Part shown: positions 6,410 to 13,770 of the stretch, one piece after another
Numbering within the stretch: position 1 is the first letter of the stretch
How the letters are laid out: every line of letters starts with the position of its first letter
DNA from: Bacteroidales bacterium
GTDB taxonomy: Bacteria; Bacteroidota; Bacteroidia; Bacteroidales; Bacteroidaceae
Reading direction: 5' to 3'
Assembly (NCBI GenBank): GCA_004557285.1
Contig: SFEK01000035.1
Location: 1-16,809 of the forward strand
Length of the DNA stretch: 16,809 bases
The notes under the pieces: model-generated
Seen by the model: the letters and a program-made list of their open reading frames with translations, nothing else
The model's database searches: none
What the model was told of the DNA's origin: nothing
Translations under genes and position numbers: made by a program

Positions 6410-8680
6410 ATGGAAGAGAAAGAACAGGCCGACATGGCCAGAGAAACAGCTGAGAACAAACTGGTGGAAGACGCTTTCAAGCATCTGCTGGACGACTATC
6501 TCGCCACACGACACCGCAAGAAGGTGGACATCATCACACGGGCGTTCAACTTTGCACGGCAGGCACACAAAGGCGTGAGACGACTCTCGGGCGAACCATA
6601 CATCATGCACCCCATAGCCGTGGCACAAATCGCCTGCTCCGAAATGGGACTTGGCTCCACAAGCATCAGCGCAGCCCTGCTGCACGACGTGGTGGAGGAC
6701 ACCGACTATACCGTGGAGGACATCGAGAACATCTTCGGACACAAAATCGCACTCATCGTCGATGGACTCACCAAAATATCAGGTGGCATATTCGGTGAAC
6801 AAGCCTCAGCACAGGCTGAAAACTTCAAGAAACTGCTGCTCACCATGAGCGACGACATACGTGTCATCCTCATCAAGATATGCGACCGACTGCACAACAT
6901 GCGCACGCTCGACAGCCAGCCCGCCAACAAGCAATACAAAATTGCCGGCGAAACACTCTACATCTATGCTCCCCTGGCCAACCGACTGGGACTGAACAAG
7001 ATCAAGACCGAACTGGAAAACCTGAGCTTCAAGTTTGAACACCCCGAAGAATACCGCTCCATACAGGAAAAACTGGCCGACACACAGGCATCGCGCGATG
7101 AACTCTTCGCCGACTTTACAGCCCCGATACGTCAGGCACTCGACAAGATGGGACTGGAATACGACATCAAGGCAAGGGTGAAAAGCCCCTACTCCATCTG
7201 GAACAAGATGCAAAACAAGCATGTCAACTTCGACCAGATATACGACATCCTCGCCGTGCGTATCATCTTCAAGCCCAAAAAGCGCGAGGAAGAGGTCAAC
7301 GAATGTTTCAACATCTATGTGGCCATCAACCAGATATACAAGTCGCACCCCGACCGCCTGCGCGACTGGGTGAGCCATCCCAAAGCCAACGGCTACCAGG
7401 CCCTGCACGTCACCCTCATGAGCAAACAGGGACGATGGATAGAGGTGCAGATACGCTCCGACCACATGAACGAGGTGGCCGAACAGGGATTTGCCGCACA
7501 TTGGAAATACAAGTCGGGCGACGAGATTACCGAAGACGAGGGCGAACTGAACAACTGGCTCAGCACCATCAAGGAGATTCTCGACGACCCGCAGCCCGAT
7601 GCCATGGACTTTCTCGACGCCATCAAGCTCAACCTCTTCGCCTCGGAAATCTTCGTGTTCACCCCTAAAGGCGAAATCAAGACCCTCCCTGCAGGATGTA
7701 CCGCCCTCGACTTCGCCTTCCAGATACACACTTTTCTGGGCAGCCATTGCATCGGCGCAAAGGTCAATCACAAGCTCGTGCCCCTCAGCCACCGACTGCA
7801 AAGCGGCGACCAGGTGGAAATCCTCACCTCCAACTCGCAACGTGTACAGCCTTCATGGCTCAACTTTGCCTCAACAGCCAAGGCCAAGGCCAAGATACAG
7901 GCCAGCCTGAGAAGAGAGGCAAGAGAGATACAGAAGAAAGGCGAGGAGATTCTCACCGAATTTCTCAACAAGCACTCGCTCGAACTCACTTCGTCAACCC
8001 TCGACAGACTCTGCGAACTGCACGAAGAGCCCAAGCACGAGGACTTGCTCAAATCGCTGGGCAGGCAGACCATCATCCTGGGCGAGAAAGACATCGACGA
8101 GCTCAACGGAAAGAAAAAGAGCAACAACAACCGCACATGGCGCAAATTCGTGCCTTTCCTGGGCAAGGACAAAAAGAAAAACACCCCCGACCCCACCAGC
8201 AACTACTTTGTCGTGGGCAAGGACTTTAACCGCAAGAAACCCATCTACATTACCGACGACAACATATCTCAATACATCTTCCCCAGCTGCTGCCATCCCA
8301 TTCCCGGTGACGATGCGCTCGGATTCATCGACGGCAAGAACCGCATAGAGATACACCAGCGCTCATGCCCCGTGGCCACAAGGCTCAAGTCGAGCTACGG
8401 CAACCGCATCCTCGACGCCAAATGGAACATGCACAAGAAACTGTTGTTCGATGCAGTCATCGAGGTGAACGGTACCGACCGCATAGGCCTGCTCAACGAG
8501 GTGACCAAGGTGATTTCGGAAGAGCTCAACGTGAATATCCACAAAATCACGCTCTCATGCGAGGAAGGCATATTCAGCGGCTCGCTGAAATTGCGTGTGC
8601 ACGACCGCGACGACATGAAGAACATCATCAATAAGCTGAAGAAAATCGAAGGTCTATATGACGTCAACCAAATCGTGTGA
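6410..8680 (+). CDS. rel: Bifunctional (p)ppGpp synthetase/hydrolase (Rel/SpoT family)
   Basis: This enzyme makes (p)ppGpp from ATP and GTP/GDP in response to amino-acid starvation and can also degrade it, so it is the core of the stringent response. The 756-residue length suits a full-length Rel. The N-terminal HD hydrolase keeps HP (67-68), LHDVVEDTD (91-99) and KICDRLHNMRTL (156-167), so hydrolysis should be active. The synthetase domain follows with VKSPYSIWNKM (257-267), YDILAVRIIF (278-287) and the nucleotide-site NGYQALHV (327-334). C-terminal regulatory parts are TGS (about 410-472), a helical region, the Cys-pair motif SCCHPIPGDD (626-635) and an ACT domain (about 677-754). A basic stretch, roughly 568-590, is a variable linker. 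It follows the mltD-like gene on the same strand. Confidence 0.95.
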   Translation: MEEKEQADMARETAENKLVEDAFKHLLDDYLATRHRKKVDIITRAFNFARQAHKGVRRLSGEPYIMHPIAVAQIACSEMGLGSTSISAALLHDVVEDTDYTVEDIENIFGHKIALIVDGLTKISGGIFGEQASAQAENFKKLLLTMSDDIRVILIKICDRLHNMRTLDSQPANKQYKIAGETLYIYAPLANRLGLNKIKTELENLSFKFEHPEEYRSIQEKLADTQASRDELFADFTAPIRQALDKMGLEYDIKARVKSPYSIWNKMQNKHVNFDQIYDILAVRIIFKPKKREEEVNECFNIYVAINQIYKSHPDRLRDWVSHPKANGYQALHVTLMSKQGRWIEVQIRSDHMNEVAEQGFAAHWKYKSGDEITEDEGELNNWLSTIKEILDDPQPDAMDFLDAIKLNLFASEIFVFTPKGEIKTLPAGCTALDFAFQIHTFLGSHCIGAKVNHKLVPLSHRLQSGDQVEILTSNSQRVQPSWLNFASTAKAKAKIQASLRREAREIQKKGEEILTEFLNKHSLELTSSTLDRLCELHEEPKHEDLLKSLGRQTIILGEKDIDELNGKKKSNNNRTWRKFVPFLGKDKKKNTPDPTSNYFVVGKDFNRKKPIYITDDNISQYIFPSCCHPIPGDDALGFIDGKNRIEIHQRSCPVATRLKSSYGNRILDAKWNMHKKLLFDAVIEVNGTDRIGLLNEVTKVISEELNVNIHKITLSCEEGIFSGSLKLRVHDRDDMKNIINKLKKIEGLYDVNQIV

Positions 8681-8729
8681 GAAACAACGACATACTATCT
8701 ACAAACAAGCCTTATAAACATTACACATC

Positions 8730-9707
8730 ATGAAACAAACCATCATCACGTTGCTGGCCTTGTGTACATGGCTGACAGGCCACGCTGCCAATCCCTACGA
8801 CAACCCCGACACCCTGTTTGTGGCCAGAGACGGCACAGGAGAGTTCCGCACCATCGGCGAGGCCGTTGAAGTGTGCCGCGCCTTCATGGAATACCACAAG
8901 GTGATTTTCGTGAAAAAGGGCGTTTACAAGGAGAAACTCATCATCCCCTCAAGTCTCACCAACATCGAGATATGCGGCGAAGACCCCGAGCACACCATCA
9001 TCACCTACGACGACCATGCCAACGTGCGTCTGCCCGAAACAGGCAAACCCATGGGCACATTCCGCACCTATACGGTCAAGGTGGAGGGGTGCGACATCAC
9101 CTTCAAGAACATCACCATCGAAAACAACGCCGCCCGACTGGGACAGGCTGTGGCCTTGCACACCGAGGGCGACCGGCTGCTGTTCGTCAACTGCCGTTTC
9201 CTGGGCAACCAGGACACCATCTACACCGGCATGGCCAACACCCGCCTGCTGTTTATCGACTGCTATATCGAGGGCACCACCGACTTCATCTTCGGCCCTT
9301 CCACCGCATGGTTTGAACGCTGCACCATCCACAGCAAAATCAACTCATACATCACAGCGGCCTCAACCCCGCAGGATGCCGAGTGGGGCTACATCTTCAA
9401 CCGCTGCAACCTGACTGCTGCCTCCGGCGTGGACAAGGTGTATCTGGGACGCCCCTGGCGACGCTTTGCCCATACCCTGTTCATGAACTGCAACATGGGC
9501 AGCCACATTCTGCCCGTGGGTTGGCACAACTGGGGAAAGGAAGACAACGAGCAGACCACCCGCTACGCCGAATACAACAACCATGGCGAGGGTGCTGCCA
9601 CCGGCAGCCGTGCCCCATGGAGCCGTCAGCTCAACAAGAAAGAGGCCTCCCGTGTGACCATAGAAAACGTGTTCAGCCGCAACGACCGCTGGAACATCAA
9701 CCTGTAG
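8730..9707 (+). CDS. Secreted pectinesterase (CE8)
   Basis: Pectin methylesterases remove methyl groups from homogalacturonan so that lyases and hydrolases can attack it. The 325-residue protein has a signal peptide (about 1-19, cleavage near GHA-AN), so it acts in the periplasm or at the surface. The right-handed beta-helix family residues are all present: Gln139 in QAVAL, Gln161 and Asp162 in QDT, the nucleophile Asp185 in DFIFG, and Arg241 and Trp243 in YLGRPWR. The enzyme should therefore be active. It begins 49 bases after rel with no visible promoter of its own, and the strong hairpin at 9764-9818 follows. No SusC/SusD, pectate lyase or regulator is adjacent, so it is not part of a visible polysaccharide utilisation locus. 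Confidence 0.93.
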   Translation: MKQTIITLLALCTWLTGHAANPYDNPDTLFVARDGTGEFRTIGEAVEVCRAFMEYHKVIFVKKGVYKEKLIIPSSLTNIEICGEDPEHTIITYDDHANVRLPETGKPMGTFRTYTVKVEGCDITFKNITIENNAARLGQAVALHTEGDRLLFVNCRFLGNQDTIYTGMANTRLLFIDCYIEGTTDFIFGPSTAWFERCTIHSKINSYITAASTPQDAEWGYIFNRCNLTAASGVDKVYLGRPWRRFAHTLFMNCNMGSHILPVGWHNWGKEDNEQTTRYAEYNNHGEGAATGSRAPWSRQLNKKEASRVTIENVFSRNDRWNINL

Positions 9708-9763
9708 TTTCGTGGCATAGCCCCATCCGTCGGCTGTTTTGCAACCTTGCACCCGAGAACGAG

Positions 9764-9818
9764 CGGTGTCAGTCATGAAGTCGGAACGCGACTTGCATGA
9801 CTGACACCGATATTTTTT
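9764..9818 (+). terminator. Very long hairpin with T-tract after pectinesterase
   Basis: The 20-base arm at 9764-9783 pairs perfectly with 9789-9809 except for one bulged G at 9795, with the five-base loop GAACG. Six T residues follow at 9813-9818. This structure fits an intrinsic terminator for the plus-strand operon. No T-tract follows on the minus strand. A near-perfect stem of 20 pairs is unusually long for a simple terminator, so the hairpin may belong to a repeat element. Confidence 0.75.
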
Positions 9819-9975
9819 CTCAACGTCAAAGAGAATACAAATTGATGCACAACAGCGGCAATAGCGATGGTCAAGACACCTCTGCACTCCCCCTACACAA
9901 CAGTCTCCTGTGAGTAAATCCACGTCTCGCCCTATCAGAACAAAGGCGATGGATGCTTGAGTGAAACCCCATTTG

Positions 9976-10323
9976 TCACTCCAGGTAATCGAGCTGTTTC
10001 TTGAGTTCCTGCAAGCCGTCGCGCACCTTGATGAGACGCTCCATGATGCGCGAATTGTCGTCAACGGCCTGTTTGTTCTCACGCAACATCTTGCGCGCAG
10101 CCGAGAGCTTGAAGCCCCTCACCTTGACGAGATTATACACAGCCTTCACATTCTCGATGTCGGCCTCGGTATATTGGCGCACATTGTTGCCCGTGGTCTT
10201 AGGCTTGATCATCGGTATCTCCTTCTCCCAAAACCTGAGCATGCTCTCCGACACGTTGAGCATGGAGGCCACCTCCTTGATGGAATAGTATAATTTCAAA
10301 TTCTTGTCTGTATTCAGTACCAT
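9976..10323 (-). CDS. Small MerR-family transcriptional regulator
   Basis: This is a 115-residue DNA-binding protein if started at the ATG at 10323. A GTG at 10353 in the same frame would add ten residues, but it overlaps the -7 box, so I reject it. The N-terminal winged helix shows YYSIKEVASMLNVSESMLRFWEKE and then the wing with VRQYTEADIENVKAVYNLVK. A C-terminal helical, coiled-coil-like tail follows (KLSAARKMLRENKQ ... LQELKKQLDYLE). There is no large effector domain and no cysteine metal-binding loop, so the signal sensed is unknown. Small MerR proteins of this form are common in Bacteroidota. It is divergent from alaS and may repress itself through the palindrome over its promoter. Confidence 0.85.
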   Translation of the reverse strand: MVLNTDKNLKLYYSIKEVASMLNVSESMLRFWEKEIPMIKPKTTGNNVRQYTEADIENVKAVYNLVKVRGFKLSAARKMLRENKQAVDDNSRIMERLIKVRDGLQELKKQLDYLE

Positions 10324-10352
10324 GATGCTGTCCTCTGATGATGTTTCGACCA

Positions 10353-10360
10353 CAAAGTTA
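10353..10360 (-). promoter_or_regulatory. -7 box of the merR-type gene
   Basis: Minus-strand TAACTTTG matches TAnnTTTG. Transcription would begin near 10347, giving a leader of about 24 bases to the ATG at 10323. The -33 element is not clear. Confidence 0.6.
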
Positions 10361-10368
10361 ATAACTTT
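10354..10368. promoter_or_regulatory. Candidate operator palindrome over the merR promoter
   Basis: AAAGTTA and TAACTTT form perfect seven-base arms around one central A, and the dyad covers the -7 box of the MerR-type gene. A second overlapping palindrome, TTATTT-G-AAATAA, lies at 10367-10379. Their place between two divergent promoters makes them candidate binding sites for the MerR-type protein, which is inference. Confidence 0.45.
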
Positions 10369-10413
10369 ATTTGAAATAAGAACATTTCATTCGTTTATTA
10401 CAGATTTTTTCAG

Positions 10414-10421
10414 TAATTTTG
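10414..10421 (+). promoter_or_regulatory. -7 box of alaS
   Basis: TAATTTTG matches TAnnTTTG. The predicted start of transcription is near 10427, which leaves a leader of about 45 bases before the alaS ATG. The -33 element is poor. No T-box-like leader fits in this short space. Confidence 0.6.
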
Positions 10422-10471
10422 CTGCCCAATAGCAAAAAAGGATAAAAGAATTTGAGAAAAAGGATAAAACA

Positions 10472-13093
10472 ATGATGACAGCCAACGAAATACGCGAATC
10501 GTTCAAGGCGTTCTTTGCAGACAAAGGACACCAGATCGTGCCATCGGCACCCATGGTAATCAAAGACGACCCCACGCTGATGTTCACCAACGCCGGAATG
10601 AACCAGTGGAAGGACGTGATACTCGGCACTCGCGACCCTGAGCCACGACGCAGGGCCGACTCTCAGAAATGCTTGCGCGTAAGCGGAAAGCACAACGACC
10701 TGGAAGAGGTGGGTCACGACACCTACCACCACACCATGTTTGAAATGTTGGGCAACTGGAGCTTCGGCGACTACTTCAAAGAGGGAGCCATCGACTATGC
10801 CTGGGAATACCTGGTGGATGTGCTGCACCTGAATCCCGACGACCTGTATGTGACCGTGTTTGAAGGTTCCGAAGAGGATAACCTGCAACGCGATGAAGAG
10901 GCGGCGAAATTCTGGCTGAAGCATGTGCCCGCCGACCATATCATCAATGGCAACAAGCACGACAACTTCTGGGAAATGGGCGAAACGGGTCCTTGCGGTC
11001 CCTGCTCAGAAATCCACCTCGACTCGCGTACCGCTGATGAAAAGGCCAAGACTCCCGGCAGGGAACTGGTGAACAAGGACGACCCACAGGTGATTGAAAT
11101 ATGGAACATCGTGTTCATGCAATTCAACCGCAAGGCCGACGGATCGCTCGAACAGCTGCCCATGCAGGTTATCGACACAGGTATGGGATTTGAGCGTCTG
11201 GTTCGCGCCCTGCAAGACAAACACTCCAACTACGACACCGACATCTTCCAGCCTGTCATCAAGGAAATATCACGCCTCTCGGGCTTGCAGTATGGCAAGG
11301 ACGAGAAGGTCGATGTAGCCATGCGCGTGGTGGCCGACCACCTGCGTGCCGTGGCATTCTCCATCGCCGACGGACAGCTTCCCGGCAACGCCAAGGCGGG
11401 CTATGTCATCAGGCGCATCCTGCGCCGCGCCGTGCGCTATGCCTACACCTTCCTGGGACAGAAAGAGGCATTCCTCTACCGACTGATGCCCACGCTGATC
11501 AACGAGATGGGTGGTGCATATCCCGAACTTCCAGCCCAGCGTGAACTCATCATGAAAGTGATGAAAGAGGAAGAAGATGCTTTCCTGCGTACCTTGTCCA
11601 ACGGCATCAACCTGTTGGCACAGGCCATGGAAGAGACGAAAAAGGCTGGCAAGACCGAACTGGACGGCGTGCAGGCTTTCAAACTCTTCGACACCTATGG
11701 TTTCCCGCTTGACCTGACAGAACTGATTTGCCGCGAGAACGGACTGACCGTTGACGAGAAACAGTTTGATGAAGAAATGCAGAAGCAGAAGGCAAGAGCA
11801 CGCAACGCCGCCGTGGTGGAAAACAGCGACTGGGTAGAACTGGCACAGGGCGAACAACAGTTTGTGGGCTACGACTACACGGAATACGAGTGCCATATAC
11901 TGCGCTACCGCAAAGTGACACAGAAGAAGAACACCTTCTACGAGCTGGTGCTCGACCACACCCCGTTCTACGGAGAGATGGGTGGACAGGTAGGCGACAA
12001 GGGTGTGCTGGTGAGCGAAAACGAAACAGTAGACATCATCGACACCAAACGCGAGAACGGACAGTCGGTACACATCGTGAAAGAACTGCCCAAAGACCTC
12101 AACGCCGACTTCATGGCTTGCGTGGATACAGACAAACGTGAAGGCAGCGCCGACAACCACACGGCTACCCACCTGCTCGACTATGCCTTGAAACAGGTGT
12201 TGGGCGACCATGTGGAACAGAAGGGCTCATTCGTGTCTGACGACACCCTGCGCTTCGACTTCTCCCACTTCCAGAAGATGACCGATGAAGAAATCAGAGC
12301 CACAGAACGACTGGTGAACGACATGATACGCCAGGACATCCATCTCGACGAGCATCGCGACATTCCTATCGAAGAGGCCAAGAAGCTGGGTGCCATCGCA
12401 CTCTTTGGAGAGAAATACGGCGACAAGGTGAGGGTGGTACAGTTTGGCCCGAGCATCGAGTTCTGCGGCGGTATCCATGCCGCTTCTACAGGGCACATCG
12501 GCATGTTCAAGATTGTGAGCGAAAGCAGCGTGGCTGCCGGCATACGCCGTATTGAAGCCAAGACCGGCAAGGCCTGCGAGGAGATGCTCTACAGCCTTGA
12601 AGACACCATCAACGCCATCAAAGGACTCTTCAACAACGCCAAAGACCTGAAGGCCGTCATCGCCAAATACATCGACGAGCACGACACGATGAAGAAAAGC
12701 ATCGAGAAATTCCAGGCTGAGGCGGTGGAACGCATCAAGGACAAACTGTTGCAGAACGCCCAGAACAAAAACGGCGTGACCGTGATTACCGCCGTGATGC
12801 CCATGAAGCAGGAGGCAGCCAAAGACCTCGTGTTCAAAATCAAGGCCGCATGCCCCGAACATCTGCTCTGCGTCATCGGCTCTCACTATGACAACCGCCC
12901 CACGCTGAGCGTGATGATGAGCGACGACATGGTGGCCGACCATCAGCTGAACGCCGGACAAATGGTGCGCGAGGCCGCCAAACTCATCAAAGGTGGTGGT
13001 GGAGGACAGCCTCATTTTGCCACAGCCGGAGGCAAAGATGTCGATGGACTGTCTGCAGCCGTTGACAAGGTGGTGCAGCTGGCACAGCTTTGA
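10472..13093 (+). CDS. alaS: Alanyl-tRNA synthetase
   Basis: AlaRS charges tRNA-Ala with alanine and corrects mischarged Ser and Gly. The 873-residue length is normal for a bacterial enzyme. The class II catalytic core is at the N terminus, with MFTNAGMNQWKDVILG (37-52), RRADSQKCLRVSGKHNDLEEVG (60-81) and FEMLGNWSFGDYFK (90-103). GPCGPCSEIH follows at about 174-183. The editing domain keeps its zinc ligands: His563 and His567 in HTATH, and Cys665 and His669 in CGGIH. The C-terminal DHHA1-type domain ends with the glycine motif GGGGGQPHFATAGG (841-854). The first two codons are both ATG (10472 and 10475) and either may start. It is transcribed alone between the divergent merR-type gene and a strong terminator. 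Confidence 0.97.
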   Translation: MMTANEIRESFKAFFADKGHQIVPSAPMVIKDDPTLMFTNAGMNQWKDVILGTRDPEPRRRADSQKCLRVSGKHNDLEEVGHDTYHHTMFEMLGNWSFGDYFKEGAIDYAWEYLVDVLHLNPDDLYVTVFEGSEEDNLQRDEEAAKFWLKHVPADHIINGNKHDNFWEMGETGPCGPCSEIHLDSRTADEKAKTPGRELVNKDDPQVIEIWNIVFMQFNRKADGSLEQLPMQVIDTGMGFERLVRALQDKHSNYDTDIFQPVIKEISRLSGLQYGKDEKVDVAMRVVADHLRAVAFSIADGQLPGNAKAGYVIRRILRRAVRYAYTFLGQKEAFLYRLMPTLINEMGGAYPELPAQRELIMKVMKEEEDAFLRTLSNGINLLAQAMEETKKAGKTELDGVQAFKLFDTYGFPLDLTELICRENGLTVDEKQFDEEMQKQKARARNAAVVENSDWVELAQGEQQFVGYDYTEYECHILRYRKVTQKKNTFYELVLDHTPFYGEMGGQVGDKGVLVSENETVDIIDTKRENGQSVHIVKELPKDLNADFMACVDTDKREGSADNHTATHLLDYALKQVLGDHVEQKGSFVSDDTLRFDFSHFQKMTDEEIRATERLVNDMIRQDIHLDEHRDIPIEEAKKLGAIALFGEKYGDKVRVVQFGPSIEFCGGIHAASTGHIGMFKIVSESSVAAGIRRIEAKTGKACEEMLYSLEDTINAIKGLFNNAKDLKAVIAKYIDEHDTMKKSIEKFQAEAVERIKDKLLQNAQNKNGVTVITAVMPMKQEAAKDLVFKIKAACPEHLLCVIGSHYDNRPTLSVMMSDDMVADHQLNAGQMVREAAKLIKGGGGGQPHFATAGGKDVDGLSAAVDKVVQLAQL

Positions 13094-13131
13094 TGACAGA
13101 ACATATCGCAACTGCAAAACCATAAGACCAT

Positions 13132-13170
13132 GCCAAGACCCGGGGACACACCCTGGGTCTTGGCTTTTTT
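13132..13170 (+). terminator. Intrinsic terminator of alaS
   Basis: GCCAAGACCCGGGG (13132-13145) pairs with CCCTGGGTCTTGGC (13151-13164), including one G-T pair, around the loop ACACA. Six T residues follow at once. It lies 38 bases past the alaS stop and reads on the plus strand only. Confidence 0.92.
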
Positions 13171-13246
13171 ATTTACCGAAAAAGCACAAAAACAAACCAA
13201 TCAATCACCAGATACAGCATGACATGCCATTTCAGCAAAATACGCA

Positions 13247-13278
13247 TTTGCACAGCAAAGTTTTTTCAAGTATCTTTG
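13247..13278 (+). promoter_or_regulatory. Canonical Bacteroidota promoter of the XRE-type gene
   Basis: A TTTG -33 element (13247-13250) is followed after 20 bases by TATCTTTG (13271-13278), a full match to the TAnnTTTG -7 box. The transcript should begin near 13284, about 40 bases before the ATG at 13324. Confidence 0.85.
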
Positions 13279-13323
13279 CAACGTAGAAAAGATAAAAATC
13301 ACACAAACAAACAAGACAGAGCA

Positions 13324-13584
13324 ATGAGAAAACGCAACTATAATTTGCTGTCCATGGAAAAAACCGACTTGGCTATAGGAGAGCTGATAAGGAAAAAGCT
13401 CAAGGAGAGTGGACATACGGTGGTATGGTTTGCAAACACCTTGCAATGTAGCAGAACAAATATCTACAAGATGTTCAAGAAGAAAACCATTGAGACTGAT
13501 GAATTGTTTGTCATCTGCGAGATTTTGGGATATGACTTCTTCAAATTGTACAGCAAAGAACTGCAAAAAAGGACAAAGAAATAA
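13324..13584 (+). CDS. Small XRE-type helix-turn-helix protein
   Basis: This 86-residue protein has a Cro/C1-type DNA-binding fold and little else. The helix-turn-helix is at about 31-50 (HTVVWFANTLQCSRTNIYKM), followed by FKKKTIETDELFVICEILGYDFFKLYS. That last part resembles a Bacteroidota family of small regulators that end near an HDFF/YDFF motif. The open frame extends upstream to 13219, but that would place the start before the promoter. I therefore use the ATG at 13324; a later ATG at 13354 would still keep the whole domain. It is a monocistronic gene with its own promoter and terminator. No toxin partner is adjacent, so a toxin-antitoxin role is not supported. Its target is unknown. 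Confidence 0.8.
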   Translation: MRKRNYNLLSMEKTDLAIGELIRKKLKESGHTVVWFANTLQCSRTNIYKMFKKKTIETDELFVICEILGYDFFKLYSKELQKRTKK

Positions 13585-13634
13585 GATTCTTAAACAATAC
13601 ATATAACACCAACACAGGCTGGTCCGACTTGATG

Positions 13635-13686
13635 AAAAAAAATTGACGATGGATGCAAAGCATCTTCATCGTCAATTTCTTTTTTT
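13635..13686. terminator. Bidirectional terminator between the XRE-type gene and recA
   Basis: AAATTGACGATG (13640-13651) pairs with CATCGTCAATTT (13667-13678). An inner ATGC/GCAT pairing closes the loop AAA across a small internal loop. Eight A residues precede the stem (13635-13642) and a T-rich run follows it (13676-13686), so it can end transcripts of the plus-strand regulator gene and of the minus-strand recA operon. Confidence 0.85.
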
Positions 13687-13746
13687 ATGGATTCTATTAA
13701 CCAACTCAACGAGATGACAGCCTCAAACAATCAACCTACGTTAGTA

Positions 13747-13762
13747 ATTGACAGAACCCACC
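13747..13762 (-). repeat. 16-nt motif shared with the mltD-like 3' flank (copy 2)
   Basis: Minus-strand GGTGGGTTCTGTCAAT begins eight bases after the recA stop. It is identical to 6340-6355, which follows the mltD-like gene. The similarity does not extend clearly beyond these 16 bases. Confidence 0.5.
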
Positions 13763-13770
13763 CTACAACA

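Noticed and set aside
6806..7840. Long minus-strand open frame (344 codons) inside rel
   Set aside because: It is fully antisense to the conserved synthetase and TGS domains of Rel. Such frames arise from the codon bias of the real gene.
9363..10082. Minus-strand open frame with a Cys-rich stretch (239 codons)
   Set aside because: It runs from inside merR through the hairpin region into antisense pectinesterase. No promoter or plausible start was seen, and the Cys-rich part comes from the non-coding tail of the hairpin.
11270..13123. Two long minus-strand open frames inside alaS
   Set aside because: Both are antisense to the intact alaS gene, and their translations are His/Val-rich as expected for a shadow frame.
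13324..13584. Antitoxin of a toxin-antitoxin pair
   Set aside because: The small XRE-type gene is flanked by terminators on both sides, with no adjacent small toxin-like gene.
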